From Rhizobium sp. SL86 (GTDB taxonomy: Bacteria > Pseudomonadota > Alphaproteobacteria > Rhizobiales > Rhizobiaceae), in the NCBI RefSeq assembly GCF_026672545.1, contig NZ_JAPPRJ010000002.1, forward strand, positions 385,001 to 449,000: a stretch of DNA of 64,000 bases. Direction: 5' to 3'. The notes under the pieces are model-generated. The model was not told where the DNA came from. It saw only the letters and a program-made list of their open reading frames with translations, and did not search any database. Below, piece after piece: positions 39,453 to 48,797 of the stretch. Each line of letters starts with the position of its first letter. Positions within the stretch are counted from its first letter, which is position 1. Position numbers and translations under genes: made by a program.

Positions 39453-41045
39453 ATGCGTGAGTTTGATTATATCGTCGTTGGTGGCGGATCCTCGGGTTCC
39501 GTGGTGGCCGCACGTCTTTCGGAAAATCCGGCCAACACGGTCCTGCTGATCGAGAGCGGACAGAAGGACACTGCAAAGTTCATTCATATCCCCGCCACCT
39601 TCTTCAAGGTGATCGAGAAGGGGAGGGACGTGCAATTCTACATGTCCGAACCGGATCCCGGCATCAAGGGCAAGCCGAATGTCGTGCCGCAGGGCAATGT
39701 TCTCGGTGGCGGTAGTTCGGTCAATGCGATGATCTATATCCGTGGCCAGCGCCAGGACTACGAGACCTGGGCGCAGATGGGATGCCGGTCCTGGTCCTAT
39801 GAGAAAGTGCTTCCCGTCTTCCGCGATCTTGAGGGCAATCAGCGGCTTTCGGGAGAGTTTCACGGCGCGGACGGCCAGTTGAAAGTGTCGGACCGCCGCT
39901 ATGGCCATCCCTTGTCCTGGGCCTTCATCCGTGCCGCCCAGGAGGCTGGGATCAAGTATAATGAAGACTTCAATGGTGCCGAGCAGGAAGGCGTCGGCTT
40001 TTACCAGACGACGACGAACAATGGTCGCCGCTGGAGCGCCGCACAGGCATTCCTGCGGGAAGCCGAAGGTCGCGACAATCTTGAGATCATGACCGGCATC
40101 AAGGTCGAAAAGATCCTGTTCGAAGGGCGCACCGCAACCGGCGTGCAGCTCTCGTCCGGCGAAAGGGTGAAGGCGCGTGGCGAGATCGTGCTGACGGCGG
40201 GCGCGATTGCCACGCCCAAGATCCTGCAATTGTCCGGCATTGGTGCTGCCGAGCACCTGCGCGCGCATGGGATCGAGGTTGTGGCAGATCTGCCGGGCGT
40301 CGGGGAGAACTACCAGGATCATCTGGAGGCGACGGTTCAGGCCGAAGTCAGCATTATGTCGCTGTTCGGCCAGGACAAGGGCCTCGCAGCCGTCAGCCAC
40401 ATGCTGCAATACATGCTGACGAAGACAGGTCTGCTGACCTCGACCGTCGTGGAATCCGGTGGCTTCGTCGACACCGCTGGTCTTGGCCAGCCTGACATAC
40501 AATTCCATGTGCTCCCGAGCTTCAATGGCTTCGGAGAGCGGCTGGCCGAGCCGGGACATGGCATCTCGATTGGTCCGTGCTTCCTGCGGCCGCAGTCGCG
40601 CGGCACCGTCAAGCTTCGTTCGGCCAATCCCCGGGATCCCGCACTCTTCCACGCCAATTCCTTCGCAAATCCGGCCGATCTGGAGACCCTGGTCCGCGGT
40701 GTGGAGCTGGCAATCAAGATCACCGAGGCGCCGTCCCTGGCGAAGATCATCACGCGTCGCGTGCTGCCGAGACCCGGCATCGAGAAGGATCCGGAAGCCC
40801 TGCGCGATTACATCCGCGGTGTCTCAAAGACCGTCTTTCATCCCTCCGGTACGGCCAAGATGGGCGTCCGGGAAGATCGTATGGCCGTCGTCGACGAGGA
40901 GCTCAAGGTCTTCGGCGTCGACCGGCTTCGGGTTGCGGATGCTTCGATCATGCCGACGCTCGTCTCGGGCAACACCAATGCACCAACCATCATGATCGGG
41001 GAGCGCGCCAGCCGCTTCATCTTGGGTAGGGATCGGGCGGCCTGA
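39453..41045 (+). CDS. GMC-family FAD-dependent alcohol oxidase/dehydrogenase
   Basis: This 530-residue flavoprotein begins with the FAD-binding motif YIVVGGGSSGSVVAARLSE. It has VPQGNVLGGGSSVNAMIYIRG and catalytic-site residues His463 in VFHPSGTAKMG and Asn507/Asn509 in GNTNAPTIMIGERA. Enzymes of the choline-dehydrogenase/alcohol-oxidase group oxidise primary alcohols to aldehydes. Located right after the aldehyde dehydrogenase (56 bp), it would supply an aryl aldehyde, for example from tyrosol. The exact substrate is unknown. ATG at 39453 is fixed by the FAD motif. Confidence 0.88.
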   Translation: MREFDYIVVGGGSSGSVVAARLSENPANTVLLIESGQKDTAKFIHIPATFFKVIEKGRDVQFYMSEPDPGIKGKPNVVPQGNVLGGGSSVNAMIYIRGQRQDYETWAQMGCRSWSYEKVLPVFRDLEGNQRLSGEFHGADGQLKVSDRRYGHPLSWAFIRAAQEAGIKYNEDFNGAEQEGVGFYQTTTNNGRRWSAAQAFLREAEGRDNLEIMTGIKVEKILFEGRTATGVQLSSGERVKARGEIVLTAGAIATPKILQLSGIGAAEHLRAHGIEVVADLPGVGENYQDHLEATVQAEVSIMSLFGQDKGLAAVSHMLQYMLTKTGLLTSTVVESGGFVDTAGLGQPDIQFHVLPSFNGFGERLAEPGHGISIGPCFLRPQSRGTVKLRSANPRDPALFHANSFANPADLETLVRGVELAIKITEAPSLAKIITRRVLPRPGIEKDPEALRDYIRGVSKTVFHPSGTAKMGVREDRMAVVDEELKVFGVDRLRVADASIMPTLVSGNTNAPTIMIGERASRFILGRDRAA

Positions 41046-41112
41046 GGAGATCGCGCGATCAAAACCGGCCTTTGGGCCACGACGCCGGGTTCCGGCAGAT
41101 TGGGAGGAAATT

Positions 41113-42369
41113 ATGAAATCGCATCTTTGGGGCGGATCTGCCGCCATTGCCGTCCTGCTCCTGCTCTCGGCGGGCTCCGCCGCCGCCGCGCCAAGCTGCG
41201 GCTTGAACAACGGCCGGGCGGCGACCGGTGAACCGATCAAGGTCGGGGCGATCGTCGGTCGGACGGGCCCCGACGATTTCTCGTCGGCCTCGCGTGCGGC
41301 GAAGGCCTATTTCGACTGCGTGAACGCCAATGGCGGGATCCATGGCCGCCCGATCGAATATCTCGTCGAGGACGACCAATGGAACCCGGAAGTTGCCGCG
41401 CAGGTCGCGACCAAGCTGGTCAAGGACGAAGATGTGGTTGCGCTCGTCGGCAACGCCTCCTTCGTCGAGATGGGCGTGAATGCCAAGCTCTACGAGGAAG
41501 AGGGCGTGATGGCCATGGCCTCCGGTTGTGCCGTGGCCGAATGCTTCGAATCGAAGAACATCGTTTCCACCAACGAGGGTCCGCTGCCGTCTTCCGTCGG
41601 CGCGGCACAATGGGCAGTCGCCAATCTCGGCTCGACCAATGTCGTGTGCATCGGTCTGACCATTCCGAGCGTCGGCCCGTATTCCTGCGGCTGGGTCGAG
41701 AAATACATGCAGTCGAAGAACCTGGCAGGCACAAGCGTACTGCTCGATCCCTCGGCGGCGGATATGAACTCGGCCTTTCTCGAAGCCGTGGCCTCTGGTG
41801 CAGATACGGTGCTCGTTAATCTGCCCGCAGGCATGGCTGCAGCGTTCCTCAAGGCGGCTCTCGAGTCCGGCCAGCGCGACAGCTACAAATGGATCTCCTC
41901 CACGCCGCTTTATGATCGTGATGTTCCAGCCATGCTCGGGACCGACTGGTCCGGCGTCATGTATGTCAACATCGAGCTGACACCGATCGACGGAAAAGGT
42001 CCGGATGCGAGCAACTGGCGCGCGGTTCTCGACGCGTTTGGCACTGCCGATGATCCGCGTGACACGTTCAGCCAGGCCGGATACCTCTCTGCCCGCTTCT
42101 TCGTCGCTGCCATCCTGCAACAGGACCCGGCAAAGCTCGACCGTGCCACGGTGACCGAGGCGATCCGCAACATCAAGAACTACACCTCCGACCTGCTGTG
42201 CGGCCCGTATTACGTCGGCCCAGGCGATCGCCACATGCCCAACCACGCCAACATGATGGTCCAGATGATCGAGGGTGGCTACAAGATCGTCGGTGAGTGC
42301 ATGGACGTGGACAGTGCCTATCTCGATCCCTACCGCGCCAATGAAAAAGCGCTCGGCATCGTGAACTGA
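41113..42369 (+). CDS. ABC transporter substrate-binding protein (branched-chain amino-acid type)
   Basis: This 418-residue periplasmic protein has a signal peptide ending near SAAAAPS at about residue 27. It then has GAIVGRTGPDDFSSASRAAKAYFDCVNANGG, the usual start of a periplasmic-binding fold. It is followed by LivH, LivM, LivG and LivF genes. Related transporters carry amino acids, amides, aromatic acids or short peptides. The local genes suggest that an aromatic substrate of the pathway is likely. Confidence 0.88.
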   Translation: MKSHLWGGSAAIAVLLLLSAGSAAAAPSCGLNNGRAATGEPIKVGAIVGRTGPDDFSSASRAAKAYFDCVNANGGIHGRPIEYLVEDDQWNPEVAAQVATKLVKDEDVVALVGNASFVEMGVNAKLYEEEGVMAMASGCAVAECFESKNIVSTNEGPLPSSVGAAQWAVANLGSTNVVCIGLTIPSVGPYSCGWVEKYMQSKNLAGTSVLLDPSAADMNSAFLEAVASGADTVLVNLPAGMAAAFLKAALESGQRDSYKWISSTPLYDRDVPAMLGTDWSGVMYVNIELTPIDGKGPDASNWRAVLDAFGTADDPRDTFSQAGYLSARFFVAAILQQDPAKLDRATVTEAIRNIKNYTSDLLCGPYYVGPGDRHMPNHANMMVQMIEGGYKIVGECMDVDSAYLDPYRANEKALGIVN

Positions 42370-42382
42370 GGCGGTCGCGGTC

Positions 42383-43258
42383 ATGCTGGGCACCTATGGA
42401 ATGTTCCTCGTCTCGGGGCTCGCCGTCGGCGCCCTCTATGCGCTGGGTGGGGTGGGGCTTGTGATCCTCAACCGCGCCACCGGTGTACTCAACTTTGCTT
42501 ATGGTGCCATTGGTGCCGTGGGCGCCATGACCGCCTGGCAGGTGCTGGAATGGCACCTGCCGGAGCCTCTTGCCTGGGCGGCCGCCATGGGGGTGAGCCT
42601 CGCTCTCTCGCTTGGCTTCGGCCTGCTGGTCGCTCCGCAACTCGCCCACCGGGAGCCGGTCATCAAGGCGGTGGCAACCCTCGGCTTTGCGCTGTGTCTG
42701 CTCGGCCTGATGAACCTCATCTGGATGGTGACGTCGCGCAAGCTCGGCCTGTTCTCAGACAGTCTCGGTTTTTCCATCATCGGGGTCCGTATCAATGGCA
42801 CCCGGTTGATCGCGCTGGCCGGCGGGGTGACCGCCACGATCGCGATGGGGATCTATCTGTCGAGAACCTGCACGGGTCTGCTGATGCGGGCGCTCGCCGA
42901 CAACCGTGAGGTGGCGGCCATTCTCGGTGTCCCTGTTCGCCGCGTCGAGGCCATCGCCTGGGGCATCTCGGGCGTGCTGGCCGGCTTCACGGGCCTCCTG
43001 TTCGGAGGGCTGGTGCGGCTCGATCCGGCAGTTCTTACCTTTCTCGTCATCCCGGTGATCGCCACGACCATCATCGGACGACTGAAATCCATTCCCGTCA
43101 CTTTCGTGGCCGGGCTTCTGATCGGAGTGACCGAAAGCATGCTGACCCTGGTAAAGCCGCTCGCTCCATTCCGCGTGGCCGCTCCCTTCGTCATCGCGAC
43201 GCTGGCTCTGATGTGGCTGCAGCGCGGTCGACGACTGACATTCGCGGGAGAGGATTGA
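42383..43258 (+). CDS. ABC transporter permease, LivH type
   Basis: This 291-residue inner-membrane permease has about eight hydrophobic segments. It has the signature region NREVAAILGVPVRRVEAIAWGISGVLAG. It follows the binding protein after 13 bp and overlaps nothing; the next gene begins 2 bp after the stop. It forms the first half of the channel with the LivM-type protein. Confidence 0.9.
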   Translation: MLGTYGMFLVSGLAVGALYALGGVGLVILNRATGVLNFAYGAIGAVGAMTAWQVLEWHLPEPLAWAAAMGVSLALSLGFGLLVAPQLAHREPVIKAVATLGFALCLLGLMNLIWMVTSRKLGLFSDSLGFSIIGVRINGTRLIALAGGVTATIAMGIYLSRTCTGLLMRALADNREVAAILGVPVRRVEAIAWGISGVLAGFTGLLFGGLVRLDPAVLTFLVIPVIATTIIGRLKSIPVTFVAGLLIGVTESMLTLVKPLAPFRVAAPFVIATLALMWLQRGRRLTFAGED

Positions 43259-43259
43259 G

Positions 43260-44285
43260 ATGATGGCATCGGATCCTCCGGTGGTTTCCACGCCTGCGCT
43301 GGCCCTCTGGCGATCGCGTTCGATCGGCCTCCTGTTACTCGTTGCAGCTCTCGCGCTCCTGCCGCCGCTGCTTTTAGCATCGCTCTGGCTGAAGGTCCTG
43401 ACGGGGGTGGCGATTTACACGCTGACGGCTGCGGCCATCGCGCTGCTCTATCGACGTCTCGGCCTGGTGTCGCTTGCCCACGTCGCGCTGATGGGGGCCG
43501 GCGGTTGGGTCGGGTTGAGGCTCGCCTATGGTCTCGGTACGCCGTTCGAGGTCAACATGCTGGCCGGCGGGATTGCCGCGGCAGGGCTCGGGATGGTCTT
43601 TGCCTATCCGGCACTGCGCATGCGCGGGCTCTATCTGGCCCTCGTCACATTGATGATCGCCGGCGCCTTTGCCATCATCGTGAATGTTCTGCAGTTTCCC
43701 AATGGCGGCGGTGGATGGTCCGGTTTTGCCGTTAAGTCTGCGGGATACATGCCGCGCCCGGCCATCGCTAGCAATGACGTGGGCTATTATGCCTATTGCG
43801 TCGTCGTGACGGCACTCGGCATGGCTCTCATTCACTGGCATGAGATCGGGAAAGCTGGTCGGGCCTGGGCGCTGATCCGCCGCTCCGAGGCGGCTGCGAT
43901 GTCCAGCGGGGTCGATGTGCCTTTCTACAAGGTCTGGGCCTTTGCCTTATCGGGCTTCCTCGCCGGGATTGCCGGCGTGTTGCTTGCCGGCAATCTGCAG
44001 ATGCTTGATGCGCGCAGTTTTCCCGCGGCCGAATCCGTGATGATCTTTGCCCTGACCATCGTCGGTGGCGCCTGGAACCCGGTCGGAGCGTTGATCGCTG
44101 CCGCGCTCTACCGCCTCGTTCCCGCGTTGCTGAATGACTTCGGCGTCAACGGCGATGCCGCCTACATCATTTTCGGTGCAGCCCTGATCCACGCACTTGC
44201 CACTGCTCCCAGAGGCATTGCCGGCCAGCTCGAGGATCTCGCGTCCCGACTGTTCGGCAGATCGAACGGAGGGAACACCAGATGA
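43260..44285 (+). CDS. ABC transporter permease, LivM type
   Basis: This 341-residue inner-membrane permease with about ten hydrophobic stretches carries the family's cytoplasmic loop (RSEAAAMSSGVDVPFYKVWAFALSGFLAGIAG). It pairs with the LivH-type permease. ATG at 43260 is followed by another ATG; either start is compatible with the family. The stop overlaps the start of the ATPase gene by 4 bp. Confidence 0.9.
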   Translation: MMASDPPVVSTPALALWRSRSIGLLLLVAALALLPPLLLASLWLKVLTGVAIYTLTAAAIALLYRRLGLVSLAHVALMGAGGWVGLRLAYGLGTPFEVNMLAGGIAAAGLGMVFAYPALRMRGLYLALVTLMIAGAFAIIVNVLQFPNGGGGWSGFAVKSAGYMPRPAIASNDVGYYAYCVVVTALGMALIHWHEIGKAGRAWALIRRSEAAAMSSGVDVPFYKVWAFALSGFLAGIAGVLLAGNLQMLDARSFPAAESVMIFALTIVGGAWNPVGALIAAALYRLVPALLNDFGVNGDAAYIIFGAALIHALATAPRGIAGQLEDLASRLFGRSNGGNTR

Positions 44286-44995
44286 TCGAGATCGACGCAG
44301 TGACCGTTTCCTTCGGCGGCGTGACGGCGCTGAACACGCTCACCGTGCAGCTCGATGCGCCGGTCGTCGGCATCATCGGGCCGAACGGCGCGGGTAAGAC
44401 GACGTTTCTCAACGTGTTGTCCGGTTTCGTCAGGCCGAATTCAGGGCGAATCCATGCCTTTGGCCGGGAACTCACGGGAATGCAGCCCCATCAGAGGGCG
44501 CAATGGGGGCTGCGCCGATCCTTTCAGAAGGAACAGGCGGTCGACGAATTGACGGTGGAAGACAATGTCCGGGTGGTGCTCGATTCACTGCCTCTGTCGC
44601 GCGACGTGGTGGAGGATGCGTTGACCGGAGCCCTCGAATTCACGGGGATCAGCGCCCTCCGCCGCCGCTCCGTAGCCGGGCTCAATGCCTTCGAACGGCG
44701 CATGACGGAGCTGGCGCGTTGCGTCGCGGGTTCACCCAAACTCATTCTGCTGGACGAGCCGGGAGCCGGTTTCTCGCAGAGCGAGGTAGCGACGCTGCGG
44801 TCTGTAATCAACGGGATTGCTGAAACGATCGGCGCGCGGACTTTCCTGATTGATCACGATGTCGATCTGATCCAGGCCACCTGTCAGCGCACCATGGTTC
44901 TCGATTTCGGTTCGCTCGTCACCTATGGCGAGACAGCCTCGGTGTTGGCCGATCCGAAGGTGCGGGCGGTCTATCTTGGCATGGAGGAAACGTGA
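44282..44995 (+). CDS. ABC transporter ATP-binding protein, LivG type
   Basis: This 237-residue ATPase has Walker A GPNGAGKTT, Walker B LILLDEPGAGF and a switch-like LIDHDVDLI. The ABC signature region reads AGLNAFERRMTELARC, which departs from the usual LSGGQ. It overlaps both neighbours by 4 bp. The altered signature is worth noting because a defective signature could still work when paired with LivF. Confidence 0.88.
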   Translation: MIEIDAVTVSFGGVTALNTLTVQLDAPVVGIIGPNGAGKTTFLNVLSGFVRPNSGRIHAFGRELTGMQPHQRAQWGLRRSFQKEQAVDELTVEDNVRVVLDSLPLSRDVVEDALTGALEFTGISALRRRSVAGLNAFERRMTELARCVAGSPKLILLDEPGAGFSQSEVATLRSVINGIAETIGARTFLIDHDVDLIQATCQRTMVLDFGSLVTYGETASVLADPKVRAVYLGMEET

Positions 44996-45702
44996 TGCAG
45001 GCTCTGGAGATCGAAGGACTGACCGTCCGGCGGGGCGTCAAGTGCGTGGTGGACGGCGTGTCGATGAGCCTCAAACCGGGTACGGTCACGGCACTTCTAG
45101 GGCCGAATGGTGCGGGCAAGAGTTCGCTGGTGCTGGCCTTGGCCGGCGTCCTCCCGCTTGAAGCCGGATCCATCCTGATGGGGGGGCGGCGCATCTCCGG
45201 CCTGGGGACCGAGGCGGTTCGGGCTGCTGGTGTGGCGGCCGTTCCCGAGGGGCACCGGGTATTGCCGGGGCTTTCCGTCGACGACAATCTGCGCACCGCG
45301 GGGCATGCCCATTCTCGCGCCGAGCTGGAGCGTGCGCTTGATGAGATCTATTCGATTTTCGGGGAATTGGCGGAGAGGAAGAGCCAGCGTGCCGGCTCCA
45401 TGTCTGGTGGACAGCAGCAGATGCTGGCACTCGGGCAGGCGCTGATCTGCCGGCCGAAATTCGTGCTCGCCGACGAAATGTCCCTCGGGCTAGCGCCGCT
45501 GATCGTCAAGCGGCTGATGGGCGTGGTGGAACGGCTTGCTCGCGAAGGCACCGGCATACTGCTGATCGAGCAGTTCACCGCCGTGGCCCTGTCGCTCGCC
45601 GATCACGCCATCGTCATGTCGCGCGGGCGGTTCGCCTATTCCGGCGAACCCCAGCGCCTGATTTCGGAGCCAGACATCCTGCATAAGGCCTATCTGGCCT
45701 GA
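44992..45702 (+). CDS. ABC transporter ATP-binding protein, LivF type
   Basis: This 236-residue ATPase has Walker A GPNGAGKSS, the signature SGGQQQMLALGQAL, and Walker B KFVLADEMSLGLAPLIV. It starts with ATGATG overlapping the LivG stop. Its last 13 bp overlap the convergent HpaA-like gene. LivF-type proteins complete the heterodimeric motor. The expected operon is five genes from 41113. Confidence 0.9.
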   Translation: MMQALEIEGLTVRRGVKCVVDGVSMSLKPGTVTALLGPNGAGKSSLVLALAGVLPLEAGSILMGGRRISGLGTEAVRAAGVAAVPEGHRVLPGLSVDDNLRTAGHAHSRAELERALDEIYSIFGELAERKSQRAGSMSGGQQQMLALGQALICRPKFVLADEMSLGLAPLIVKRLMGVVERLAREGTGILLIEQFTAVALSLADHAIVMSRGRFAYSGEPQRLISEPDILHKAYLA

Positions 45703-46610
45703 ATGCGAATATCCGCGGGGTCGGCCTCTCCGTCTGGTCGAGAAGACTTGATACGGTTCTGTCGCCACGCGGCCGGGGAGACGCCCGTTCGCTTGCGGAA
45801 AAAGCGGGAAAAATAGGCGGGGTCGTCGAAGCCGATTTCACGGGCGATATCTTCCACCGAGCGGATGGTGAACATCAGCAGTCGCTTGGCTTCGAGAAGG
45901 CGTCGCTCCATCAGCATCTCCTTGATGGATTGCCCGAAAGTCTCTTTTGCTGCCTTGTCGAGCAAGTGCGGCGTCGTGGAGAGCAGGGTCACGTAGCGGG
46001 TGACGGTCCAGTCCTCGCGGTAATGCTGATCGATCGCACGGCGCAGGTTGTTGGCCAGCCGTTTCGAAGGCGAGGCTTCGGTGACGTCGCCGCCACCGCC
46101 AAGCCGGGCGATCTGGGACAGCATGACGCCGATCAGGCCCGCAAGCAGCCGGGGACTGGTCGTGGTCGTGCCGAGATACTCGTCGACGACCATGTCTGAA
46201 AGATGGTCAAGCCGGATCCAGGCCGGATCTCCCGGGCTGCCTTCGAGGAGGCAGGGGGTATCAAGCGGCAGATCGACGCTCGATGCCAGTGAACGAAGCT
46301 GGTCGTCGGAAATGGAAATGACCACCGCATCCGAATGCTCTTCGACATCGAAGCCATGGACGACGCTCGATGGCACGAAGCTGACGGTCGGAGCCGAAAA
46401 ATTCCAAGTCCGATCTTCGATCCTATAGGTCCCTCCACCTTTGAACCAGTAGGTGATTTGTCCCATCTGTGGATGCTTGTGCGGCGAAACATGGCCGAAA
46501 TGCACGCTTCTGCGCTCCATGACCGTTTCCACGTGGAAAAATCCGACATCCAGCGCGCGGGTCGGTTCGCCATAAACGAAGTAGGTCGGCACGTCTTGTC
46601 TGTCCGTCAT
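45690..46610 (-). CDS. hpaA: HpaA-like AraC-family transcriptional activator
   Basis: This 306-residue regulator has an N-terminal cupin-like sensor (PHKHPQMGQITYWFKGGGTYRIEDRTW) and a C-terminal AraC domain with DIAREIGFDDPAYFSRFFRKRTGVSP. It is divergent from hpaBC over a 93-bp gap, as HpaA is in enterobacteria. HpaA activates hpaBC in the presence of 4-hydroxyphenylacetate. The symbol is assigned by position and architecture; PobR-like or other AraC activators are alternatives. Confidence 0.75.
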   Translation of the reverse strand: MTDRQDVPTYFVYGEPTRALDVGFFHVETVMERRSVHFGHVSPHKHPQMGQITYWFKGGGTYRIEDRTWNFSAPTVSFVPSSVVHGFDVEEHSDAVVISISDDQLRSLASSVDLPLDTPCLLEGSPGDPAWIRLDHLSDMVVDEYLGTTTTSPRLLAGLIGVMLSQIARLGGGGDVTEASPSKRLANNLRRAIDQHYREDWTVTRYVTLLSTTPHLLDKAAKETFGQSIKEMLMERRLLEAKRLLMFTIRSVEDIAREIGFDDPAYFSRFFRKRTGVSPAAWRQNRIKSSRPDGEADPADIRIQAR

Positions 46611-46668
46611 GCCGGAAAAAGTACCAGCGAATTGTACCCTTTGTCCATGGTCCGGAACCGGCAGCGGA

Positions 46669-46682
46669 TTTAACTTTTGTTA
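46669..46682. promoter_or_regulatory. Candidate operator before hpaB
   Basis: TAAC-TTTT-GTTA (46671-46682) is a dyad preceded by TT, within the 93-bp hpaA-hpaB gap. It shares the TTTAAC motif with the hpaF palindrome and with the FeaR-gene leader. It lies 22 bp before the hpaB ATG and could bind the HpaA-like protein or another hpa regulator. Confidence 0.4.
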
Positions 46683-46703
46683 GAACTAAAGGGAGGATCG
46701 CAG

Positions 46704-48266
46704 ATGCGTGCAGAGGACTATCGGAAAGACAAAAGGCGTCCGTTCACTGGCGCCGAATACCTGGAGAGCCTGAGGGATGGTCGTGAGGTCTATATCAACG
46801 GCGAGCGTGTCGCTGACGTCACGACCCACCCCTCGATGCGCAATTCGGCGCGCTCCATTGCGCGTATGTATGACGCCTTGCATGAGGAAAAGACCAAGGC
46901 GCGTCTGACCTCTCCGACCGACACCGGTTCGGGTGGCTACACGCACAAATATTTCCGCGTCGCCAGGTCTTCAGAAGAACTGGTCGCGCAGCAGGGTGCG
47001 ATCGCCGACTGGGCGCGCATGTCCTATGGCTGGATGGGGCGCACCGCCGATTATAAGGCTGCCTTGATGAACACGCTCGGCGCCAATGCCGACTGGTACG
47101 GTCCGTTCAAGGACAATGCGCTTTCATGGCACAAGCGCGCCCAGGAATCCGTGCTGTTCATGAACCACGCGATCGTCAATCCACCGATTGACCGCCACAA
47201 GCCGGCGGATGCGGTGAAGGACGTCTTCGTCCACATCACCAAGGAGACGGATGCCGGCATCTATGTCTCGGGTGCCAAGGTCGTCGCCACATCCTCGGCC
47301 CTGACCCATTACAACTTTCTTGCCCAAAGCTCGGCGACCGTGACGGAGGATCCGTCGCTTTCCGTCATGTTCATCGTTCCGATGAATGCGCCCGGCATAA
47401 AGATGTTCTGCCGCGTCTCCTATGAGCAGACCGCAAGCGCGGCCGCGCAGCCCTTCGATTATCCGCTGTCATCACGTTTCGACGAAAACGATGCGATCCT
47501 CGTGCTCGACAACGTCTTCGTGCCCTGGGAAGACGTACTTGTGCTGCGCGATGCGGCAAAGATCCTGTCCTTCCACCCGGCCTCCGGCTTCATGCACGGT
47601 TATTGCTTCCAGGGCTGCACCCGTCTCGCGGTGAAGCTGGATTTCCTGGCCGGGCTTCTCGCCAAGGCGCTGCGCGCCACAGGCGGCGATGCCTTCCGGG
47701 GCAATCAGGCAATGCTGGGCGAGGTCATCGCGATCCGCCACCAGTTCTGGACCTTCTCCAATGCCATGGCGCACAACCCGATCCCGTGGGCGAATGGTGC
47801 GGTCCTGCCGAACCTCGAGGCGGCACTCTGCTATCGTACCTTCATGTCGGAGGCCTATCCGAAGGTCATCGACATCGTGCGCCGGACCGTGGCTTCCGGC
47901 CTGATCTACCTGCCGTCGTCGGCCAAGGACTTCCAGAACCCCGATATTGACCGTTATCTCGCAAAATATGTCCGCGGCTCGAACGACATGGGCCATATCG
48001 AGCGCATCAAGATCATGAAACTTCTGTGGGATGCGACGGGAACCGAATTTGGGGGGCGCCATGCGCTCTACGAGCTGAATTATGCCGGCGCTCCTGAAGA
48101 AGTTCGCCTGCAGGTGCTCAAAGGTGCCGAACGCGGCGGGCGTCTCAAGGAAATGGAGGCTCTCGTCGACCAGTGCATGGCCGACTATGACGAGAACGGC
48201 TGGACCGGTGACACCTGGATGCCGCCGCAGGACGACCTGCGCGCCCTGCGCGACGCGGCCGAATAG
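46704..48266 (+). CDS. hpaB: 4-hydroxyphenylacetate 3-monooxygenase, oxygenase subunit
   Basis: This 520-residue FADH2-dependent hydroxylase converts 4-hydroxyphenylacetate to 3,4-dihydroxyphenylacetate. Landmarks are MRAEDYRKDKRRPFTGAEYLESL, the flavin-binding region KDVFVHITKETDAGIYVSG and the core HGYCFQGCTRLAVKLDFLAG. ATG at 46704 is preceded by GGGAGGATCGCAG; a start at 46677 lies in the leader. It is followed by hpaC 9 bp downstream. Together with HpaC it starts the pathway. Confidence 0.96.
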   Translation: MRAEDYRKDKRRPFTGAEYLESLRDGREVYINGERVADVTTHPSMRNSARSIARMYDALHEEKTKARLTSPTDTGSGGYTHKYFRVARSSEELVAQQGAIADWARMSYGWMGRTADYKAALMNTLGANADWYGPFKDNALSWHKRAQESVLFMNHAIVNPPIDRHKPADAVKDVFVHITKETDAGIYVSGAKVVATSSALTHYNFLAQSSATVTEDPSLSVMFIVPMNAPGIKMFCRVSYEQTASAAAQPFDYPLSSRFDENDAILVLDNVFVPWEDVLVLRDAAKILSFHPASGFMHGYCFQGCTRLAVKLDFLAGLLAKALRATGGDAFRGNQAMLGEVIAIRHQFWTFSNAMAHNPIPWANGAVLPNLEAALCYRTFMSEAYPKVIDIVRRTVASGLIYLPSSAKDFQNPDIDRYLAKYVRGSNDMGHIERIKIMKLLWDATGTEFGGRHALYELNYAGAPEEVRLQVLKGAERGGRLKEMEALVDQCMADYDENGWTGDTWMPPQDDLRALRDAAE

Positions 48267-48275
48267 GGGGCGACC

Positions 48276-48788
48276 ATGACAGCTTCCGTTTCGAAGACCG
48301 AATTTCGCAACGCCATGGCCAGGGTCTGTGCCCCGGTCAACGTGATCACCACCAATGGACCCGCCGGGCGCGGCGGGTTCACCGCCACTGCGATGTGCTC
48401 GGTGACAGACGAGCCGCCAACGCTTCTCGTCTGCATGAATTCACGGTCTTCACAGACCGGTCTGTTTGTCGAGAACCGCCAGTTCTGCGTCAACGTGCTG
48501 ACCCAGGAACACCGCGACCTCGCCGGTCTCTTCGCTGGCCAACAGAGCGACATGGAGGCTCGTTATGCCGCCGCCGACTGGACCAACCTTCCTTCCGGCA
48601 ATCAGGCATTGGCAGACGCCATCGTCTCGTTCGACTGCCGCCTGATCGAGGCGCGTCTGGTCGGAACACACAACATCTTCATCGGCGAAGTCATCGACAT
48701 ACGGTGCCGGCGTGATGGGCACGCGCTCATCTATTTCGATCGGAACTATGTCCATGTTCCGACGCAAACCGGGAGCTATGGCGGTTAA
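48276..48788 (+). CDS. hpaC: 4-hydroxyphenylacetate 3-monooxygenase, flavin reductase subunit
   Basis: This 170-residue flavin reductase of the HpaC type supplies reduced FAD to HpaB using NADH. It has the family motifs APVNVITTNGPAGRGGFTATAMCSVTDEPPTLLVCMN, then FCVNVLTQEHRDLAGLF and GHALIYFDRNY. A ribosome site AGGGGGCGACC precedes the ATG. The stop is within a small hairpin. Confidence 0.94.
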   Translation: MTASVSKTEFRNAMARVCAPVNVITTNGPAGRGGFTATAMCSVTDEPPTLLVCMNSRSSQTGLFVENRQFCVNVLTQEHRDLAGLFAGQQSDMEARYAAADWTNLPSGNQALADAIVSFDCRLIEARLVGTHNIFIGEVIDIRCRRDGHALIYFDRNYVHVPTQTGSYGG

Positions 48789-48797
48789 TCCAACCGC
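48781..48797 (+). terminator. Small hairpin at the hpaC stop
   Basis: GCGGTT (48781-48786) and AACCGC (48792-48797) form a 6-bp stem around the hpaC TAA. There is no T run, so terminator activity is doubtful. Confidence 0.3.

Noticed and set aside
37822..39576. Long antisense open frame opposite the aldehyde dehydrogenase
   Set aside because: It overlaps a clear aldehyde dehydrogenase gene; composition is that of a reversed coding strand.
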